From [Zimmermannella] faecalis ATCC 13722 (lineage in GTDB: Bacteria; Actinomycetota; Actinomycetes; Actinomycetales; Microbacteriaceae): a stretch of 64,000 bases of DNA. The stretch's first letter is position 1; every line of letters begins with the position of its first letter. Position numbers and translations under genes: made by a program. The notes under the pieces were generated by a model. The model was not told the DNA's origin, did no database searches, and saw only the letters and a list, made by a program, of their open reading frames with translations. Below, in pieces: positions 27,450-36,600 of this stretch. Location: positions 496,001-560,000 of the forward strand of contig NZ_KB907074.1 of NCBI RefSeq assembly GCF_000381765.1. The letters are read 5' to 3'.

Positions 27450-28766
27450 CTAGTCGCGCTTCACGGCCCCTTCGCGCCGCCCGCCGATCGGCCGCATGTA
27501 CGCGACCGCGATCACGAGCAGCACCACGAGCAACGCGTTGCGGGTGAACAGCGCGAGTGCGCCCTCGGGGTACGCACCGACAACGGCCCAGTAACACCAC
27601 GGGTAGATGTACTGCGTGAGAGCCGAGATGACGAGCCCGATGAGCGCGAGCGGCGCGAACCTGCGGCCGTCCCACACGAGGCCGAGCACGAGCACGGGCG
27701 CAAGCCACGTCACGAACTGCGGCGAGCCCACCTTGTTGAACACGATGAACGACGTCACGAGCGCGAGCAGTAGCGCGGGGAAGAGCCGTGCGAGCCCCGA
27801 GCCGCGGCGATGCCACCAGAACGCGAGGCCGAGCAGCAGCAGCACGACGACGAACATGAGCGGGGTGAGCACATCCCCAACCTGGTCGACGCCGGGCCCG
27901 TGAATCTGCTGCGTGAGGATGTCGTAGTCGAACTCCACCTCGTAGTCCTCGTTGCCAAGTGCCTTGAGGCCGAGGAAGACGCTCGCGGCGGTCGACTCGA
28001 GCTGAAGCCCGCGGCCCGTCTGCCCCGTGACGAAGCTGAAGGCGTTGCGGAGCCCCTCGGTGCCGTTGAACACCATGACGGGCAGCAAGACGACGACGCA
28101 GCCGACGATGGCGCCCTGCACGAGGCGCCACCGGCGCTCGAGCACGGCGAAGGCGGCGGCAAACGCGGCAGCCGGCCACACCTTGAGCCAGGCACCGATC
28201 GTGAGCCAGAAGCCCGACGTTCGCACGCGCGAGCGCACCTCGAGCAGGGCGATGAGCACGATCGGAACCGTGAGCGTGTCGATGCGGCCGATCGCGATTG
28301 GGCCGAGCAGCGCGAGGAACGCGAGCCACCACCAGGCCGCGCTGCGGTGCAGGGCCGCCGTGGCGTAGTCGCGCTGTCGCAGCGTAAGCCACCACAGGGC
28401 GATGCAGTCGAGCACGATCACGATGATCATCCAGGCGAGCCCGTACGAGGCACCGGGGCCGATCAGCTGGGTGAGCAGCATCGGCCCGAGCGCGCCGACC
28501 GGATACACGAAGGCTTCGTGGACGCCCGGGAACGAGCCGGTCTCGATTGCCGACTCGACCCACCCGCGGTAGACACCCGTGACGTCGTTCATGGGCACGG
28601 AGGGGTGCCACGACGAGATCCAGCCGTAGAACGCGTGCACCCCGATGAAGAGGAGCCACAGGGCCCAGAGTTCGGTTTCGAGGGTCCACCAGGCGGGGCG
28701 GGGAATCGTGAAGCGCCGCGTGCTTCGGGGCACCGAGGGCGTGGCCTCGCGGTTGTTTCGGGTCAT
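27450..28766 (-). CDS. Polyprenol-phosphate-sugar glycosyltransferase, GT87/DUF2029 type membrane protein
   Basis: The 438-residue polytopic protein has about 10-12 hydrophobic helices and the DUF2029 features: an early DVTGVYRGWVE loop with acidic residues, a WLKVWPAAA segment near residue 190 and FVTGQTGRGLQLES near 232. Members are mannosyl- or arabinosyltransferases acting on the outer membrane face. The ATG at 28766 overlaps the nnrD stop by 4 nt. The acceptor is unknown. Confidence 0.82.
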   Translation of the reverse strand: MTRNNREATPSVPRSTRRFTIPRPAWWTLETELWALWLLFIGVHAFYGWISSWHPSVPMNDVTGVYRGWVESAIETGSFPGVHEAFVYPVGALGPMLLTQLIGPGASYGLAWMIIVIVLDCIALWWLTLRQRDYATAALHRSAAWWWLAFLALLGPIAIGRIDTLTVPIVLIALLEVRSRVRTSGFWLTIGAWLKVWPAAAFAAAFAVLERRWRLVQGAIVGCVVVLLPVMVFNGTEGLRNAFSFVTGQTGRGLQLESTAASVFLGLKALGNEDYEVEFDYDILTQQIHGPGVDQVGDVLTPLMFVVVLLLLGLAFWWHRRGSGLARLFPALLLALVTSFIVFNKVGSPQFVTWLAPVLVLGLVWDGRRFAPLALIGLVISALTQYIYPWCYWAVVGAYPEGALALFTRNALLVVLLVIAVAYMRPIGGRREGAVKRD

Positions 28767-29680
28767 TTCGCGAGCACCGCCGCGATCACACCGGAGAGCG
28801 CCTGCGCAATGTCCGACGCGAGAATGGGCCCGCCGAGCGGGCCGTGGTCGAGCATGCTCAGCGGGGCGTGCACCGTGGTGGGCGCGACCTGCACGCCCGC
28901 GTTTGTCTGGGAGGCGAGCCAGCCGGCGCGAGCATGCAGCCACGCACCCGCCGCGACGGTCGCCGCGAGGCACGGCTGCTCGTCGCGACCGCGCTGGCCG
29001 GCGAGCAGGGCGCCGATAATGCCCGACAGCACGTCGCCGGTGCCGGCGGTGGCGAGCCAGGAGTTCGGCGCGAAGATCCGGCGGCGGTCCTCGCCCTCGA
29101 CGACGTAGGTCACCCGGCCTTTCAGCAGCACCGTGCAGCCGAGCAGCTCGGATGCCTCGACCGCGGCCTCGCCCTTCGACGCGGCAATGTCATCGGCCGA
29201 CCAGTCGGCAAGCCCAAGGCGATGCATGAGCGCCGCGAGCTCCTTCGCGTGCGGCGTGATGACGACGCCCGGCATGCCGGGTTCGACGAGCGTGAGCGCG
29301 CCGGCATCCACCACCGCGGGGATCCCCGCGTCGAGCGCCTCGACGAGCAACTCGCGGCGCTCGTCGTCGCGCGCGTCGGGAATGCCCGAACCAATCACGA
29401 GGCTGTGAAACTTGCCGTGCCCGTGCACGACCTCTGGCCGCACGGCGAGTACCGCGCTCGCGACCCGCTCGGGGCCGGCATAGCGCACCATGCCAGCGCC
29501 GGCTCGCGCCGACGCCTGGGCGCTCAGTACTGCTGCGCCCGGGTACGTCGCCGAACCCGTCGCAAGCTGCACGACGCCGCGCCGATACTTATTGTCGGCC
29601 TCACAAGGCAACGCAAGCGTTGCGCGCACGTCGGCGGCCACCACCGTACGGAATCGCTCGTCAGTCATTGGCAGGTTCAT
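28763..29680 (-). CDS. nnrD: ADP-dependent NAD(P)H-hydrate dehydratase
   Basis: NnrD repairs hydrated NADH and NADPH. The protein (about 305 residues) shows ATGSATYPGAAVLSA near residue 43, the VITPHAKEL motif near 143 and the ATP/ADP loop ATAGTGDVLSGIIGALLAG near 220. There is no N-terminal epimerase (NnrE) domain. The start may be ATG 29680 or 29668. Upstream it is 25 nt from the short CNNM gene; downstream it overlaps the glycosyltransferase by 4 nt. Confidence 0.9.
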   Translation of the reverse strand: MNLPMTDERFRTVVAADVRATLALPCEADNKYRRGVVQLATGSATYPGAAVLSAQASARAGAGMVRYAGPERVASAVLAVRPEVVHGHGKFHSLVIGSGIPDARDDERRELLVEALDAGIPAVVDAGALTLVEPGMPGVVITPHAKELAALMHRLGLADWSADDIAASKGEAAVEASELLGCTVLLKGRVTYVVEGEDRRRIFAPNSWLATAGTGDVLSGIIGALLAGQRGRDEQPCLAATVAAGAWLHARAGWLASQTNAGVQVAPTTVHAPLSMLDHGPLGGPILASDIAQALSGVIAAVLAK

Positions 29681-29705
29681 CACAGCCAATCTACCGGCAA
29701 TGCGG

Positions 29706-30740
29706 TCAGCGCCGTGCCGTCGCGTCGTGCACTTCGCCGACGAGCACCTCAATCACGTCTTCGAGGAAGAGCACACCGGTGTTCTCGCCCGTTTTACTCA
29801 CGACCCGGGCGAGGTGACGGCCCGTGCGCCGGAGCGTCGCGAGCGCATCCTCGAGTTCGCTGCCCTCGTACACCGAGGTGAGCGAGCGAATGCGCGACTG
29901 CTCGAGCGGGTCCTCGAAGACCTCGTCGGGAATGTCGAGCAGGTCCTTGATGTGCACGTAGCCAACGGGGCCGCCGTCGTCGGCAATCACGTACCGCGAA
30001 AAGCCGTACTCGGCGACGGCCCGCTGCAGGTCGTGAGGCGAGCATCCCATGGGCAGCGCGCGAATCTCGCCGACCGGTACCGCGACCTCGCGCACGCGCT
30101 TCGACGTGAACTCGAACGTGTTCGCGAGCGTGCCCGCTTCATCCGCAAGGATGCCCTCTCGTGTCGACTGTTCGACGATGCCAGCCACCTCGTCGAACGT
30201 GTACGCACTCGTCGCCTCGTTCTTCGGTTTCACACCAAACGCGCGGATCGTGAGGTTCGCGATCTCGTTCAACAGCCAGATGATGGGGCGGAACAGCTTC
30301 GACACGAATACGAGCGGCGGCGCGAGGAGCAGCACGGCGCGATCTGGCACCGAAAACGCGAGGTTCTTCGGCACCATCTCGCCGAACACGACGTGCAAAT
30401 ACGTGACGAGTACCAGCGTGATGACGAACGCCGCGACCGAGACCCATTCGACGCTCATGCCGGTCCACGCCAAGGGACCCTCGAGCAGATGGTGAATCGC
30501 GGGTTCCGACACGTTGAGAATCAGCAGCGAGCAGATCGTGATGCCGAGCTGGCTCGTCGCGAGCATGAGCGTTGCGTGCTCCATCGCATACAGCGCGGTC
30601 TGCGCCGAGCGCGAGCCCCGCTCGGCGCGAGGTTCGATCTGCGAGCGCCGCGCCGAAATCACGGCAAACTCGGCGCCGACGAAGAAGGCGTTGCCGAGCA
30701 GCAGCACGACCAGCCAGACGATGCCCATGAAGTCGTTCAC
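29706..30740 (-). CDS. CNNM/CorC-type membrane protein with CBS pair, short paralogue
   Basis: The 344-residue protein has a CNNM (DUF21) membrane domain with three or four helices (about 1-150, including GNAFFVGAEFAV and FGEMVPKNLAFS) and a cytosolic CBS pair (about 205-335). It lacks the C-terminal CorC_HlyC domain. CNNM proteins are implicated in Mg2+ efflux. It overlaps the longer paralogue by 4 nt (30737-30740), which suggests the two assemble together. Confidence 0.87.
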   Translation of the reverse strand: MNDFMGIVWLVVLLLGNAFFVGAEFAVISARRSQIEPRAERGSRSAQTALYAMEHATLMLATSQLGITICSLLILNVSEPAIHHLLEGPLAWTGMSVEWVSVAAFVITLVLVTYLHVVFGEMVPKNLAFSVPDRAVLLLAPPLVFVSKLFRPIIWLLNEIANLTIRAFGVKPKNEATSAYTFDEVAGIVEQSTREGILADEAGTLANTFEFTSKRVREVAVPVGEIRALPMGCSPHDLQRAVAEYGFSRYVIADDGGPVGYVHIKDLLDIPDEVFEDPLEQSRIRSLTSVYEGSELEDALATLRRTGRHLARVVSKTGENTGVLFLEDVIEVLVGEVHDATARR

Positions 30741-32092
30741 GAGTGCGAGCTCCGCTCTTCGTCAGGCCGGTCTCGGCGGAGTTTTTCTTCACGGCTCACG
30801 TAGTCGGGCCCGGGGATGAACGTGAGCCGGTCGGTGCGGCGGCCATCCATCGCTTCGACTTCGAAGCGCCCCTCGGGATGCTCGACGAAGTCCCCGACCT
30901 CGGGAACCCGCCCGAGCGCGCTCATGATGTAGCCGCCGAGGGTCTCAAACGGGCCGTCCTCATCGAGGTGAATGTTGAGTCGCTCACGCAGTTCGTCGGG
31001 CCGCAACAGCCCGTCAATACTGATTCGGTCACGCCGACGGATGATCTCCACCTGCGCGTGGTCGTGCTCGTCGACGAGGTCGCCGACGATCTCCTCGACG
31101 AGGTCCTCGAGCGTGACGACCCCCGCGGTGCCGCCGTACTCGTCGAGCACGATCACCATCTGGTAGCCCTCGCTGCGCACCTGCCCGAGCACCGTATCCA
31201 CGGTCAGTGTCTCGGGTACGAACACCGCATCGTCTTTAATCGCGCCAACGGGAACGCTCGCGCGACGTTCTCGAGGTACCGCGAGGGCGTACTTGATGTG
31301 GGCAATCCCGGTGATGTCGTCGACGTCGTCTTCAACGACTGGGAAGCGCGAGAACCCGGTGGCGTGCGCGAGCTGGATGAGGTCGGCCACAGTCGCGTTC
31401 GCCTGAATCGTCTGTACCCGCGATCGCGGCGTCATGACGTCTTCGGCCGTGAGCTCGTTGAAGCGCAGAGTGCGATTCAGCAGCACGGCTCGGTCGGAGT
31501 CAAGCACGCCGACGAGGGCGCTGCGCCGCACGAGGCTCGAGAGTTCTTCGGCCGTCCGCGCTCCAGAAAGCTCCTCCTGCGGCTCGACGCCCATCGACCG
31601 GATGATGCCGTTCGCCGAGCCGTTCAGCACCAGCACGGCCGGCTTGAACACCGCGGTGAAGAGGTTTTGGACCGGCACGACGATCTTCGCGAGTGCGAGC
31701 GGCAGCGACAGCGCGAAGTTCTTCGGGATCAGCTCACCGATCACCATCGAGAGCATCGTCGCGATGAGCATCGCGATGACCGTACCGACGGCCGAGACCC
31801 AGTCGGGCGCGACACCAAGCCCGATCAAGAGGTCGCCGAACAGGCTCGTGATCGCGGGCTCCATCGTGTAGCCCGTGAGCAGCGTCGTGAGGGTGATGCC
31901 GAGCTGCGCGCTCGAGAGGTGCGTCGACGTGTGCTTGAGCGCGGCAATGACGGGGCCGAGTCGCTTTTCGCCGCGCTGTTGCCGAAGCTCGAGGTCGTTG
32001 CGGTCGAGATTGACGAGCGTGAACTCCGTCGCGACGAAGACGCCGGTTCCGAAGCAGAGCGCAATCCCGACCGCGAGGAGTAACCAGTCCAT
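30737..32092 (-). CDS. CNNM/CorC-type membrane protein with CBS pair and CorC_HlyC domain
   Basis: The 451-residue protein has a DUF21/CNNM membrane domain (FVATEFTLVN near residue 19, IGELIPKNFALS near 118), a CBS pair (about 205-330) with LDEYGGTAGVVTLEDLVEEIVGD, and a C-terminal CorC_HlyC domain ending near PGPDYV. The ATG at 32092 is chosen because the frame further upstream is a shadow of guaB1; its ribosome binding site is weak. The same guaB1-CNNM-CNNM order is known in mycobacteria (Rv1843c-Rv1841c). Confidence 0.87.
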   Translation of the reverse strand: MDWLLLAVGIALCFGTGVFVATEFTLVNLDRNDLELRQQRGEKRLGPVIAALKHTSTHLSSAQLGITLTTLLTGYTMEPAITSLFGDLLIGLGVAPDWVSAVGTVIAMLIATMLSMVIGELIPKNFALSLPLALAKIVVPVQNLFTAVFKPAVLVLNGSANGIIRSMGVEPQEELSGARTAEELSSLVRRSALVGVLDSDRAVLLNRTLRFNELTAEDVMTPRSRVQTIQANATVADLIQLAHATGFSRFPVVEDDVDDITGIAHIKYALAVPRERRASVPVGAIKDDAVFVPETLTVDTVLGQVRSEGYQMVIVLDEYGGTAGVVTLEDLVEEIVGDLVDEHDHAQVEIIRRRDRISIDGLLRPDELRERLNIHLDEDGPFETLGGYIMSALGRVPEVGDFVEHPEGRFEVEAMDGRRTDRLTFIPGPDYVSREEKLRRDRPDEERSSHS

Positions 32093-32118
32093 AGTTGCGC
32101 CGAATATTACCAGTGTGG

Positions 32119-33549
32119 CTACCAGGAGACCGGCAGCGGCTTCCCCTCTTCGTAGCCCGCCGCCGACTGCAGCCCGACCTTCGCGCGCTCCGAGAATTCG
32201 CGAATCGAGCTGGCGCCCGCGTAGGTGAAGCTCGAACGCAGCCCGGTCGTGATCATGTCGATGAGGTCGTCGACGCTCGGCCGTTCGGGGTCGATGAGGA
32301 TGGTCGAGGTCGAGATTCCCTCGGCGAACAGGAGTTTGCGAGCCCGGTCGAACGGGTCGAGTTTGCTGAAGCGACCGGCAACTGCGCGAGACGACGCCAT
32401 GCCAAACGACTCCTTGTATCGGCGCCCCTGCTCGTCGTGGAGCACGGTGCCCGGCGCCTCGACGGTGCCGGCGAACCACGAGCCGATCATGACCGCACCG
32501 GCGCCCGCGGCAATTGCGAGGGCGACATCGCGCGGGTAGCGCACCCCACCGTCGGCCCAAACACTCGCGCCATACTTTGCCGCCTCGTCGGCGGACTCGA
32601 GCACGGCCGAGAACTGCGGGCGACCAACCGCGGTCATCATGCGCGTCGTGCACATAGCGCCCGGTCCAACGCCCACCTTGATGATGTTCGCGCCGGCGCT
32701 CACGAGGTCGCGCGTGCCCGCTGCGGAGACAACATTGCCCGCGACGATCGGTACGCCGAGTTCGGCGCCTCGCACCCGTTCGATCGCGCTGAGCATGCCG
32801 GCCTGGTGACCGTGGGCCGTGTCGAGCACGAGCACGTCGGCACCGGCCTCGACGAGGCGCTCTGCGCGCCCAACGACGTCACCGTTGATGCCGACCGCCG
32901 CGGCGACCCGCAGTCGCCCCTGATCATCCACCGCGGCGGGGTAAATGCTCGAGCGGAGCGCATCTGCCTGCGAGAGTGCGCCGACGATGCGCCCGCCGCG
33001 TCGCACCGCAGCAAAATGCCCCGGCAGGTCTTCGAGCGTGTTGAATGTCGATCTCACATCGTCCGATACATCTATTACTTCGGCCGCGAGGTGACTCAGG
33101 TCGCTCAGGCTCGCGTCGGCCGGAATACGTTCGAGATCGCTCGCCTGCACGATCGCCTCGATCTCTCGATCCGCCTCGAGCGCGACGCCCTGACCGGCCA
33201 CCGCCGGCACGTGCGTCAGCACCTCGCCCACGGTCGTGTCGGGCGCAAAACGGAACGGCGCGGTGAGCCGCGGGTCCTGCGCCTTCACCCAGCGCAGCTG
33301 CTCGAGCACGGCCTCGTCATCGAGGTCCTGCGGCAGCACCGCGAGGCCGCCGCGGCGCGCGAGGGTCGCGGCCATCCGCTCCCCCGATACGGCGTTCATG
33401 TTGCTCGCGACGAGCGGGATGCGCATCCCGGTCGAGTCGGTCGTGCTGAGATCGACGTTGAGCCGCGACCCGACGTCGGAGCGGGAGGGCACGAGAAACA
33501 CGTCAGAGTAGGTGAGGTCGTGCTGCGGAACCTGGCCGTAAAACTGCAT
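32119..33549 (-). CDS. guaB1: GuaB1-family IMPDH/GMP reductase enzyme
   Basis: The 476-residue protein has the IMPDH/GMPR barrel, an inserted CBS pair (about residues 95-200), the NAD/substrate segment VGVGPGAMCTTRMMTAVG with the catalytic cysteine near 299, and the AGAGAVMIGSWFAG loop near 365. GuaB1 proteins were long called IMP dehydrogenase-like, but the mycobacterial member has been shown to be a GMP reductase. By homology this one probably deaminates GMP to IMP rather than making XMP. It heads a five-gene minus-strand run. Confidence 0.87.
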   Translation of the reverse strand: MQFYGQVPQHDLTYSDVFLVPSRSDVGSRLNVDLSTTDSTGMRIPLVASNMNAVSGERMAATLARRGGLAVLPQDLDDEAVLEQLRWVKAQDPRLTAPFRFAPDTTVGEVLTHVPAVAGQGVALEADREIEAIVQASDLERIPADASLSDLSHLAAEVIDVSDDVRSTFNTLEDLPGHFAAVRRGGRIVGALSQADALRSSIYPAAVDDQGRLRVAAAVGINGDVVGRAERLVEAGADVLVLDTAHGHQAGMLSAIERVRGAELGVPIVAGNVVSAAGTRDLVSAGANIIKVGVGPGAMCTTRMMTAVGRPQFSAVLESADEAAKYGASVWADGGVRYPRDVALAIAAGAGAVMIGSWFAGTVEAPGTVLHDEQGRRYKESFGMASSRAVAGRFSKLDPFDRARKLLFAEGISTSTILIDPERPSVDDLIDMITTGLRSSFTYAGASSIREFSERAKVGLQSAAGYEEGKPLPVSW

Positions 33550-33556
33550 ACCCGAA

Positions 33557-33622
33557 GCCTAATCTTTTCCACAATCCCCACCTCCGAGACATGTAGGTGT
33601 CCGACGGGAAAAGTCGTTAGGC
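33557..33622. promoter_or_regulatory. Imperfect inverted repeat in the guaB1/kgd divergent gap
   Basis: GCCTAATCTTTTCC (33557-33570) faces GGAAAAGTCGTTAGGC (33607-33622), which match as an inverted repeat with a 2-nt offset. Between them CACCT and AGGTG also face each other. The site lies between guaB1 and kgd starts, so a shared operator is plausible. I recognise no regulator consensus. Confidence 0.3.
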
Positions 33623-33694
33623 TTGACACCCGATTGGGATTGCATCGGCTCTCCAGCAAAAACTTCAATTCGAGAAGAAGGCGGCGATTTTCGC

Positions 33695-36600
33695 GTGTCG
33701 ACGACCACCGGTTCGGAATCCATTAGCTCAGTGCCAGACTTCGGAGCCAATGACTGGCTCGTAGAGGAGATGTACGCGAGGTTCCGAGAGGATCGCAACA
33801 GCGTTGACAAGGCCTGGTGGCCGACGCTTGAGCGTTACGAGGCCGCGCAGAACCAGCAGGCGGCGCCGTCGAAGCCTGCGGCTCCCGCAAAGCCCGCCGC
33901 CTCGAAGGCTCCCGCGCAGCCGAAGCACGCCGCATCAACCGAGTCGACTCCCGCCGCGCCCGCAGCTCCCGCAACGAAGCAGAGCCGCACCACCGCGCGT
34001 CCGGCAGCCGCCGCGCCGATCCCGGCCGAGGCGCCCGCGAAGGCGAAGAAGGACGACCAGCCTGAGCGCCAGGCGGAGACCGCCGCGCTCAAGGGCATGG
34101 CGAAGGCGATCGCCAAGAACATGGACGACTCGCTGTCGATCCCGACCGCGACGAGCTACCGCGAGATTCCCGCGAAGCTCATGATTGACAACCGCATCGT
34201 GATCAACAACCACCTGCGTCGCACCCGCGGCGGCAAGGTCTCGTTCACGCACCTGCTCGGATACGCGCTCGTGCGGGCGCTCGCGAAGTTCCCGAGCCAG
34301 AACGTCTTCTACGACATCGTCGACGGCAAGCCTTCGATCGTGACCCCGCCCCACGTCAACCTCGGTATTGCGATCGACGTGCAGAACAAGGATGGCTCGC
34401 GCGGTCTCGTCGTGCCGAGCATCAAGGCCGCCGAAGAGATGAACTTCCGGGAGTTCCTTGAGGCGTACGAGGAGCTCATCAAGAAGGGTCGCGACGGCAA
34501 GCTCACTGCCGCCGATCACGCGGGCGCCACAATCTCGCTTACGAACCCGGGTGGTATCGGCACCGTGCAGTCGGCCCCGCGTCTCACGCGCGGCCAGGGT
34601 TGCATCATCGGTGCGGGTGCGCTCGACTACCCGGCTGCGTTCCAGGGAATGGCGCAGGAGACGATCGACAACCTCGCGATCTCGAAGCGCCTCACGGTGT
34701 CGTCGACCTATGACCACCGCGTGATTCAGGGCGCTGGCTCGGGCGAGTTCCTCAAGATCGTCTCCGACCTGCTTACGGGTGGCGACGGCTTCTACGAGAG
34801 CATCTTCTCGTCGCTCCGCATCCCCTACAAGCCGATCACCTGGTCGAAGGACGTGCACGTCGACGTCGCGGCCGCGATCAACAAGACCGCGCGCGTGCAG
34901 CAGGTCATCAACATGTTCCGCGTGCGCGGCCACATGATGGCCGACATCGACCCGCTCACCTACGTGCAGCGCACCCACCCCGACCTCGAGATCGAATCGC
35001 ACGGTCTCACGTTCTGGGACCTCGAGCGTCAGTTCGTCACGGCTGGCTTCGGTACGAAGCGCATGATGAAGCTGCGCGACATCCTCGGGATCCTGCGCGA
35101 CACGTACTGCCGCACGATCGGCATCGAGTACATGCACATTCAGGACCCCGACCAGCGCACCTGGTTCCAGGAGGAACTCGAGCACCCGTACGTTGCGCCG
35201 ACGCACGACGAGCAGCTGCGCATCCTCACGAAGCTCAACCAGGCCGAGGCGTTCGAGACCTTCCTGCAGACGAAGTACGTCGGCCAGAAGCGCTTCTCGC
35301 TCGAGGGCTCGGAGTCGGTCATCGCGCTCATCGACCAGATCGGGCAGGACGCGGTCGACGACAACATCACCGAGATCGTCATGGGCATGGCCCACCGAGG
35401 CCGCCTCAACATGCTCACGAACATCGCGGGCAAGACCTACAACCAGATGTTCCGTGAGTTCGAGGGCGCGAAGGCTGGCAAGGTCACCGGGTCGGGCGAC
35501 GTGAAGTACCACCTCGGCATCGAGGGCACGTACACGTCATCGAAGGGCGGCGAGCTGCCGATCTACCTCGCGGCGAACCCCTCGCACCTCGAGGCCGTCG
35601 ACGGCGTGCTCGAGGGCATCGCCCGCGCGAAGCAGGATCGTCACGACACGCAGGACTTCTCGGTGCTGCCGGTTCTCGTGCACGGTGACGCGGCGATGGC
35701 CGGCCAGGGCATCGTCTACGAGACCCTGCAGATGTCGCAGCTGCGTGCGTACCGCACGGGCGGCACGATTCACGTCATCATCAACAACCAGGTCGGCTTC
35801 ACGACCTCGACGCAGGATGCGCGCACGTCGATGTACTCGTCGGACGTCGCGAAGTCGATTCAGGCACCGGTGTTCCACGTGAACGGCGACGACCCCGAGG
35901 CCGTCGCCCACGTCGCATCGCTCGCGTTCCGCTACCGCCAGCGGTTCAACCGCGACGTGGTCATCGACCTCATCTCGTACCGCCGACGCGGCCACAACGA
36001 GGGCGACGACCCGTCGATGACGCAGCCGCTCATGTACGACCTCATCGAGAACAAGCGCTCGGTGCGTAAGCTCTACGCCGACAACCTCGTCGGTCGTGGC
36101 GACCTCACGCTCGAGGAGTACGAGAAGGCTCAGGCTGACTTCCACTCGGAGCTCGAGCGTGCCTTCGCCGAGACGCACGAGGCGCACACCGCGTCGATTT
36201 CGGCGCAGGAGCTCTCGACCGTTGGCGCGAACGAGGAGCAGCAGCCCTCCGAGCCCGAGTCGACGGCCGTGCCGCAGGCGGTGCTCTCGCTCATCGGCGA
36301 GGCGCACGCGACCGCGCCCGAGGGCTTCACGGTGCACCCGAAGCTGCAGCGCGTGCTCGACCGTCGCGCGAAGATGTCGGAAGAGGGCGACATCGACTGG
36401 GCCTACGGCGAGCTCCTCGCGCTCGGTTCGCTGCTCGTCGAGGGCACGTCGGTGCGCATGTCGGGCCAGGACTCGCGCCGCGGCACGTTCACGCAGCGGC
36501 ACGCCCTGCTGCACGACCGCAAGACCGACCAGAACTGGATTCCCCTCCAGAACCTGTCGGACGACCAGGCGAAGTTCTCGATCTACGACTCCCTGCTCTC

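Noticed and set aside
33935-35512. 525-codon minus-strand open frame inside kgd
   Set aside because: It is antisense to the E2 and E1 domains of kgd; the sense frame has strong family motifs.
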